64,000 nt of DNA from Pleodorina starrii (lineage: Eukaryota > Chlorophyta > Chlorophyceae > Chlamydomonadales > Volvocaceae), in NCBI GenBank assembly GCA_030267565.1, contig BRXU01000008.1, positions 868,001-932,000 of the forward strand, in the 5' to 3' direction. A program made the translations under genes and the position numbers. The notes under the pieces are model-generated. The model saw nothing but the letters and a program-made list of their open reading frames with translations, was not told the origin of the DNA and ran no database searches. Positions 58,301-64,000 of this stretch are shown here, in pieces; positions within the stretch are counted from its first letter, which is position 1; each line of letters opens with the position of its first letter.

Positions 58301-60257
58301 CGCGGCTGTGTGGCTGTGTCGTCTCGTGCCGGCCGCTTCGATCGGCAGGTGGTCTTTTGGGTCGCCGCCGCCCCTCCCTCCGATCAAGCCGCGCCCCCTC
58401 CCACAGTACACGTTTTGTCTGCCTGTCACCTTTCCTGTTTGGACTGTCGTACTCAATCATACCGGTACTCCCACTACCCCCCCGCAGACGCCGCCTTCGG
58501 TGCCACCCTGACTGCGGCCATCGGCGCCACCGACCCGGAGGTCCTCACTACCCGCCTACTCGCGCTGTCGTACGCCAGCACTGCCCCGCTCCGAAGCCGA
58601 CTGGTGGCTGTGCTGCAGGCGGGGCTGCTGCTGGCGGCCAACAGCAGCGCGGGCAACGTCAGCTCACTGGGCGACGCCGTGCGGCCGCTCAGCGCCCCCC
58701 TGGCGAGGGAGATCCTGGTGGGGGATGGGGCTGGGTTAGGCTCTTCGGCAGGGAGGGAGGGCGGGCAGGCGTGTGGGCAGGACAGCTGGTGCCTGCTGTC
58801 CTCTGGAAGTCGGGACGGGCCTCGCTCGAGGGTGTTTGTTCTGCCGCAGCGTGCACCCCAGCCAGGACTGTTCCTGTGTTCTACGCTTCTACCCCAGGTG
58901 GGTAAGCCAGGACTGGCACGTGCGTTGGCCCTTGGCCGCATCACGCCCGCATAAGCCAGCGAACTCCTTCCCTCCGGATGTGGTGTCGCAGGGCCGGCTG
59001 GTGGGCACCGCACAGCGGGACGTGTTCCTGCAGGGAGCTGCGGCCGCCAGTGCCGGTGCCAACACGCAGCAGCAGCAACCGCAGCAGCAGCAGGCGGTCA
59101 ATGAGATTCTGACTGAGGCGCTGGCGGCCGACTCCGCCGCCAACGCCGGCCCGGCTCTGATCAGCGCCATCGCCGGGAATGAGTGAGCGGGCTGCGGGCT
59201 GGGCGCTGGGCGCTGGGGGATCTGGGGCTGGCTGGTGAAGCAGACGATGACAGTCGGGTTCTTGATCTCGGGATGCAACTTACACCCGCGCATCTCGCCT
59301 TCCCGCAATTGGAGTCACCCAGTCTCCCCACCAGCCACAATCACCAGAGCCAGCACCGATGGCTCAATGGTTGCGCGCCGTCCGGCCTCGCTGCCTTTCC
59401 CGGCTGGACGCTTCCCTCGCCTCACCGTATTATCTGTCACGAGATAAAAGCCGTAAAAAGGGCAAGCCGCCTGAAGCCCCCTCCCGGCCTTGACGGCTCC
59501 TGCTGCCCTTCTCTCCGCCTCTTTGGCGCCCCACCGCAGTCCCACACAGGCGCTGTCACTGCTGGAGGGCACGGTGGGCCGCTCCCTCACCACGCGCGAT
59601 CAGATGAGCAGCCTGGGCGGTGCGCTGTGCGGCGGTAGCGCCACCTACACGGGCAGCCTGACGCCAGGTGCGTGTGCATGGTGGCTGGAAAGCGTGGAGT
59701 GGGGGTCCGCTGGGAGGGAGGGAAAGAGCCGCAGGAGCTCAGCCATGCGCTGTGCGCCCACTCCGTGTGAGTGGTCTGTTGGGGTTGCTGTGACTGCTGT
59801 GCTTGAAATGGCAATGGCAAGGCCAAGAGTGAGGAGGGAGGGAGCGCAACTTCCTTGGGGCGGCCGCCCCATCTGACGCATGGCGGAGACCACAGCATGC
59901 GGAATATGGCCCTGGATGTGGAATATGGCCCTGGCCGTTCAGCTTTGAGAACGCGCCTTCAAGAGCCATTGCCTGAAAGCCCGTGTTGCCGGCCGTCTGG
60001 CTTGGCATCCACGGCGTTTGCTCCCGTCTACTCCAAAACTCCTTGCGCACTCACCCTCAACAACCGCAATTGCCACATTCTTAGCGGCCCGCCCGCCCGC
60101 GCTCCCTCGCGCAGCGGACCTGGCGATCTCCCGATCTCGGATCCTGGGTCGGGCGCAGTCCAGGTTGCAGTGGATTGACAACTTCCTGGGGCCCTTCTGC
60201 GACTTCCTCAAGTCCGATACCGCAGCTGGAAGCAGCAGCAGCAGCAGCAGCGGATAA
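46370..60257 (+). CDS. M1 family zinc aminopeptidase fused to hydroxyproline-rich-type modules (20 exons seen, at least 1,549 aa)
   Basis: Exons: 46370-46647, 47519-48026, 48305-48564, 49046-49159, 50229-50311, 50796-50906, 51169-51285, 51649-51772, 52524-53268, 53608-54150, 54557-54756, 55473-55575, 55843-56217, 56580-56635, 57233-57359, 57800-58015, 58488-58717, 58992-59182, 59540-59667, 60115-60257 (TAA). All phases agree. After a Pro/Ser-rich module (46420-46617) come the M1 N-domain ([38 protein letters not shown]), the exopeptidase motif as YAMEN (51242-51256), zinc site HEMAH (51722-51736), and the third ligand in LNEG (52542-52544), an exact HEXXH-x18-E. The catalytic Tyr is probably in YSKAAS (52842). 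Three more SPPP-type blocks (53128-53250, 53611-53841, 53947-54070) separate the catalytic part from the beta-sandwich ([18 protein letters not shown]) and the helical ERAP1-like C-domain. It should remove N-terminal residues from peptides, probably in the extracellular matrix. The 5' end is unresolved. Confidence 0.8.
48632..49034 (+). repeat. Octanucleotide (ACCCTCAC)n array in an M1 gene intron
   Basis: About 50 units of CACACCCT, with CACGCCCT variants, fill most of the intron 48565-49045, ending a few bases before the acceptor TTCCAG. The tract is C/A/T only on the plus strand and may serve as an extended pyrimidine-rich acceptor region. Confidence 0.95.
49199..49634 (+). repeat. Hexanucleotide (GAGAGG)n homopurine array in an M1 gene intron
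   Basis: About 70 units of GAGAGG with rare interruptions (GGGCGAGG, GGGAGTGG, GAGGTCGAGG) begin 40 bp after the donor at 49160. Almost every base on the plus strand is a purine. A degenerate GCGAAGC/CCAAGC array follows at 49664-49760. Confidence 0.95.
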
Positions 60258-61156
60258 TGGATTGAGGATAAGCTGCTGCCGTGGCTGCTCGGTGGCTGCA
60301 TCTTTTTGTTGGGGCGATGGGCGCCTTGGGTCGCGCGTGAGTGTAGATAGCAGTGCTGGGAATGCGCCAGTGCGACGTGGTACCAGATTTTACAGCGCGT
60401 GTGTGCTGCAGCATATCGTGAACGTGTTTATGCCGGTGGGGGGGGAGGGGGGCTGTAGAAGCTTGCCTTCCACCACGTGTCAGCGACGCCGGGCAGCAGG
60501 GCAGGAGGGGGGCGGGGCGCAGCACGGGAATATCCAGGGAAGCAAGGGCTGAGTGTTTGAACTTCTGCTGCGACAAAAGGTGATGATATAATATCATATG
60601 CATATAATAATGGCGTTACGGGGGCAGAAGCGCGGTCGCTGGCCTATCCAACCCGGCTGCGGCGTCCACTGGGAGGCTCAGATTGAGCTCGTGGCGCTTG
60701 TCTGGTGATATAGGGACATAAGCGATCTCCATCTGCAATCGGGTAGTCGCGTGGCAAGGTAGAGTTTGAGGGTTATGTCGGAATGGTCGAACTCATGCCC
60801 TGGTGCCCTGGTTGGCTACTTCCCCGTAGTGGTCTGTGTACCTCTGCCGTGGGGGCTGCCCCTGGGTGTGGCCGCTCCGGGACGTGTCGCCGGTCGCTTG
60901 GGCTGCGGCAGTACCAGGTGTAGTATGACCGGTGGTTTATCTACTGGAGAAAGGTTCATGGTGCAGCAGCCTTACTCGCGCCATTGCTTCCCGCCGTCTC
61001 CAAATTCGTTCCACGCCAAATGCTATCTCTTGGACCGATGCAAAAGATTTGGACAGCACATGTTGCCCTTGTTGAGGCAGCACGCTAAGTCATCCCTTCC
61101 TTCCCGTAACAGCGCACACAACTAGCACGAGCGAACAGTAGCATCACAATTGTCTT
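60258..61156. other. 3' region of the M1 gene and intergenic DNA
   Basis: No gene. A stretch at about 60820-60950 faintly resembles the retroelement scraps at 29.05 kb. I found no clear TGTAA near the M1 stop. Confidence 0.35.
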
Positions 61157-61965
61157 ATGCATGGCGGGCCGACACAAGCAGGTCAAACGGTGCTTCGACT
61201 ACCTGTATGGCCAGCTATGGAGCGCCAAGCTTGCGAGCCGTTTGAAGTAACCATTGGCACCTGGCTGCCCTGCGTCGTTGGGACACTGCCCCCTGAGCAA
61301 CCAACTCGACTCTGGGGCGCACATCCTCGGAGGCTGCCTTCACCCCCGAATGCGAGCCTTGTACATACAGCGGCACAACAAGGCGGTCCAAGCAATAACC
61401 AGTACGCTATCCCGTGGGTCCAATGGAGGCTGCTACATTGTAATGGACGCCGGCCCCGCGGTCACCCGACCAGACTACGTGGCCGGCTCACGCCTGCCAA
61501 ATGGCTGCTCCCGGATATCGCGGATGAGAAGCGCCTCGAACTGCGGCCCGATATACTCCTTATACGCGACATGAAGCGCAAGCGCCAGGGTACATGGGAC
61601 CCCCAGACCCCAGCCAGCACACAGTACACAGTACTGAGGTCGGCTACACCGCTGCCACGCACAAACCATACACAGAAACAGCACGACAAGGCCGTACAAA
61701 ATGCAGAACTGGCCAAGTTCCTCACGAAAACCGGATGGAATGTCCGCTACACAACACAGGAAGCCATCAGCCACGGCTTTGCGGGCACCATCAGGAAGGA
61801 CCTACACCCTCTCTTACAAACCCTAGGCACGGGCAGCAAGGAAGCCCGAGCATGCTGCAACGACCTCCACGACCATGCAGTTAGGACACTCAACACTATC
61901 GTTATAACCCGCAGCAGGCAAATGGAACGTAACCCCCATACGAAACCGCAACCAGCTGGCACGTA
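61157..61965 (+). pseudogene. Non-LTR retrotransposon C-terminal fragment with a frameshift
   Basis: One frame (61254 to about 61497) reads GHCPLSNQLDSGAHILGGC, LHPRMRALYIQRHNKAVQ and SRGSNGGCYIVMDAG. The next frame, from about 61498, continues KWLLPDIADEKRLELRPDIL to the stop at 61964, including GWNVRYTTQEAIS. CPLCx-DSxxHILGGCxHP, then RHNxAVxxI, GSxGGCYxVMDAG, WLLP and RPDIL make up the tail found after reverse transcriptase in a widespread algal retrotransposon family. A single frameshift near 61498 separates the parts, and the usual CPLC has become CPLS. No reverse transcriptase catalytic part lies upstream, so this is a 5'-truncated dead copy, as is common for target-primed insertions. 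Confidence 0.6.
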
Positions 61966-62902
61966 ACCAAGACAGACAAGTCTGAAGTTCATCGCGGTGG
62001 TGGTGGTGGGCTGGGATCGGGGAAACCCGCCACCCCACCCCTCTGCTCCCATAAGCCACGCCTCGGCTACCCGCCGGGCGTATCATTATTACCTACCGGT
62101 ATTATTATTGCAAGGCGTACGCTTTTTAAGGCAGTACGGGCAGTGCTTGGCTCTTGGCAGTATGTACTGCGCAGATCTGTATGGGCTACTGCATGGGCTC
62201 GTGTGCGGGTAACACGTGTACATCAACACGACTGGGCCCCAACATCATCCGTCCTCCCCGCGTGCGTTCACACATTCGGTTGGCGCATTGGCGCCCCCCA
62301 CCCAGAGGCTGCCCTCTCCACCCTTCACGGCAGCGATGGTCCGATGAACAGCTGTTCCCGAGGGGCAGGCGAGGGATCCCGGCCCCTCCGCCGTTGCATA
62401 CCCCACCTGACACTGAACTGAACACGTCGCGTCTTACGCCTGGATGGGCCGGGCGGCGGCCCCACTGGTGCCGGGGATACGTCCCATAACGCAACCAGCG
62501 CACGCATAGCCAGGCTGCGGACGGGCATCTGCACCTTTCGATCCGCAGGAAACCCCACCGTACATTGCTTCGTCGCCGTTCCGGTGACAGCACACATAGC
62601 CAGCGCAGCTATTGATACGCTACAAGGGTGCGCGTCATAATTTCCCAGACCAAGTCCTGCCGAGTAATCGCCTCACCAGCGAAAGCGGTGCAAACGGCCC
62701 AGCACATCCCATGGGTTAATCGGCCTTCCGTGCAGCCTCTTGTCCTCCACATCGTTCGCCCCTCCCCCCCCACCCACCCGCTCCCTCCCTGTCCTTCGTG
62801 CTTTCCCTTTCCTCCTCTCCTCGAACCCTCGTAGGTCCCTCTGGAAGCCCGCCCACCTCCCGCCGCTCGCAGAGCCCAGCGCCATTCTTGCTTGGGATGC
62901 CA
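61966..62902. other. Intergenic, 3' side of the ankyrin-like gene
   Basis: No supportable gene on either strand. It includes ATTATTATT-type runs near 62083-62110, which could be the 3' tail of the retrotransposon fragment, and the 3' UTR of the minus-strand ankyrin-like gene. Confidence 0.35.
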
Positions 62903-64000
62903 TTAGTCATCCCGCAAGGGGGCGGCGACGTTCGGAAACTGCCGCCCCCGAGACAAACCCTGCACCCACTCGACCACGCCCGCCTTGCCACCGCGTCTGG
63001 CGTTGGCCTCCGCGTCTACTAGGGAGCCGCCCAGCGGGACGCCCTGCTCCACCATCCACTGGAGCGGCGCCAGGGGAGCACGGATGCAGGCTTCGGCAAA
63101 CGTATCGGAGCCGAACGGGCAGCCCAGCCGGCGTAGGCACTCCAGGATGAGCATGTCGCCCCGCCAAGCGCACGTCACATAGGCTGAGCCGCGGCTCTGT
63201 GTGGGACATACGAGGAGGCAATCCAGTTGGTGAGATTGATAAAGAAGTTGATGGAGTTGATAAGGATAACGGGGTATGTGGATAGATTACCAGCCTTTGG
63301 CGCAGGCGTGCTAGAGCGTTTTAACACAACGCAAGCAAGGACCGCGCACATGGATCCGCACTACACTACCATTTGCGAATGGGTGGCTGAGGAGTCCAAC
63401 AATTTGTCTTATTGAGCAAAGCCAATAGGGGAACGGTGCGTGCGCTAGACATTAAATCAAGTCCGGAAAGGCCCTGGTGCGGATTCAAGCGGTACTCTAG
63501 TAGTCGTTACAGTGGGCTCCAGACCCCAACAGGGGTATGTTCGAGGGGTAGCCAGCTGGCCCTACACCGATTGCAATGGACACGACCAGGGCGGGGGAAA
63601 GCTCAACCAGGCCAGCTCAGGACACCCACACAGGAACCAGTAAAGCTAGAAGGGGAAAGCACACAAACGCGCGATCGCCGGGGATCCCAAATTAGCGACC
63701 GGCCCTAGCAACTCACAGGTGCCGGGGCAGCGAGGCATATACAGCCTGAGCAATCCGTCTGCAGTGTAAAAGCAGGCAACGTGCTTACCCCCATGTCGCA
63801 GCCCCGCTCCGCCAGCCACTCGAGCGTCTCCTCGCAGCCGCCCTCCACAGCCGCCAAGAAAACCTGCTCGTCGAACTTGCAGCCGTGGCCGTGCATCCAG
63901 GCCAGCAGCGGGATGTTGCAGGACTTGGCAGCCTCGACCACGGCATCGCGGCCCAGCACCTTCTCGTAGCCCAGGCGCTCCAACAGCTCCTCCATCGCGC
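62903..64000 (-). CDS. Ankyrin-repeat-like protein, 3' two exons (5' end beyond window)
   Basis: Minus-strand exons 64000-63789 (donor GTAAGC) and 63196-62903 (acceptor CCCACACAG, stop at 62903-62905) join in phase 0. The first encodes LLAWMHGHGCKFDEQVFLAA and VEGGCEETLEWLAERGCDMG. The second encodes SAYVTCAWRGDMLILECLRR, LGCPFGSDTFAEACIRAPLA and PLQWMVEQGVPLGG. The pattern of A..G....L.WL...GC repeated at about 26-33 residues is that of degenerate ankyrin repeats seen in large algal families. These are usually protein-interaction modules, and the partner is unknown. The C-terminus after the repeats is short (VAAPLRDD). An ATG at 63995 is in frame, but the true start probably lies outside the window. 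Confidence 0.6.

Overview
The window reads as nuclear DNA of a volvocine green alga (Chlamydomonas/Gonium/Volvox lineage). The grounds are internal: GC-rich genes cut into many short exons by GT-AG introns with pyrimidine-CAG acceptors; proteins padded with Ala, Gly and Gln runs; TGTAA-type polyadenylation signals; Ser-Pro-Pro-rich wall-protein modules; a multidomain GAF-PAS kinase; a DIRS-type retroelement of the class that includes Volvox Kangaroo; and an interstitial TTTTAGGG-like tract. I cannot name the species. There are no bacterial operons, and most long open frames are compositional shadows.

Layout. 0-1.1 kb: 3' end of a Cys-rich LysM-like gene (+). 1.1-10.2 kb: gene-poor and repeat-rich, with a 54-bp minisatellite, two dispersed repeats whose junction makes a 24-bp palindrome, and a decayed retroelement. 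10.3-21.8 kb: a 16-exon gene (+) for a 1,598-aa coiled-coil protein, possibly ATRIP-like. 22.8-23.7 kb: a three-exon gene (-) for a thylakoid-lumen PsbTn-like photosystem II peptide, convergent with the previous gene. 24.8-28.5 kb: palindromic repeats and an internally deleted DIRS-type element between two 284-bp direct repeats, carrying eight copies of a 151-bp satellite. 30.2-31.5 kb: a SUMO-like (Rad60/NIP45-type) protein gene (+). 32.3-40.4 kb: a 12-exon GAF-PAS-protein kinase gene (+). 44.4-45.2 kb: a small uncertain gene (+). 46.4-60.3 kb: a 20-exon gene (+) for an M1 aminopeptidase fused to hydroxyproline-rich-type Pro/Ser modules, with 5' exon(s) unresolved. 61.2-62.0 kb: a non-LTR retrotransposon fragment. 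62.9-64.0 kb: an ankyrin-like gene (-) running off the right edge.

The genes do not form one pathway: they cover putative genome maintenance (ATRIP-like, SUMO-like), signalling (kinase), photosynthesis (PsbTn-like) and extracellular proteolysis (M1-HRGP). Exon models were built by hand by matching splice phases. For the 10.3-21.8 kb gene, the kinase and the M1 gene the exon lengths sum to intact frames, which supports the models, but no transcript evidence was available. The strongest candidate for something new is the M1 aminopeptidase with SPPP-type modules placed before the catalytic region and again between the catalytic and beta-sandwich regions.
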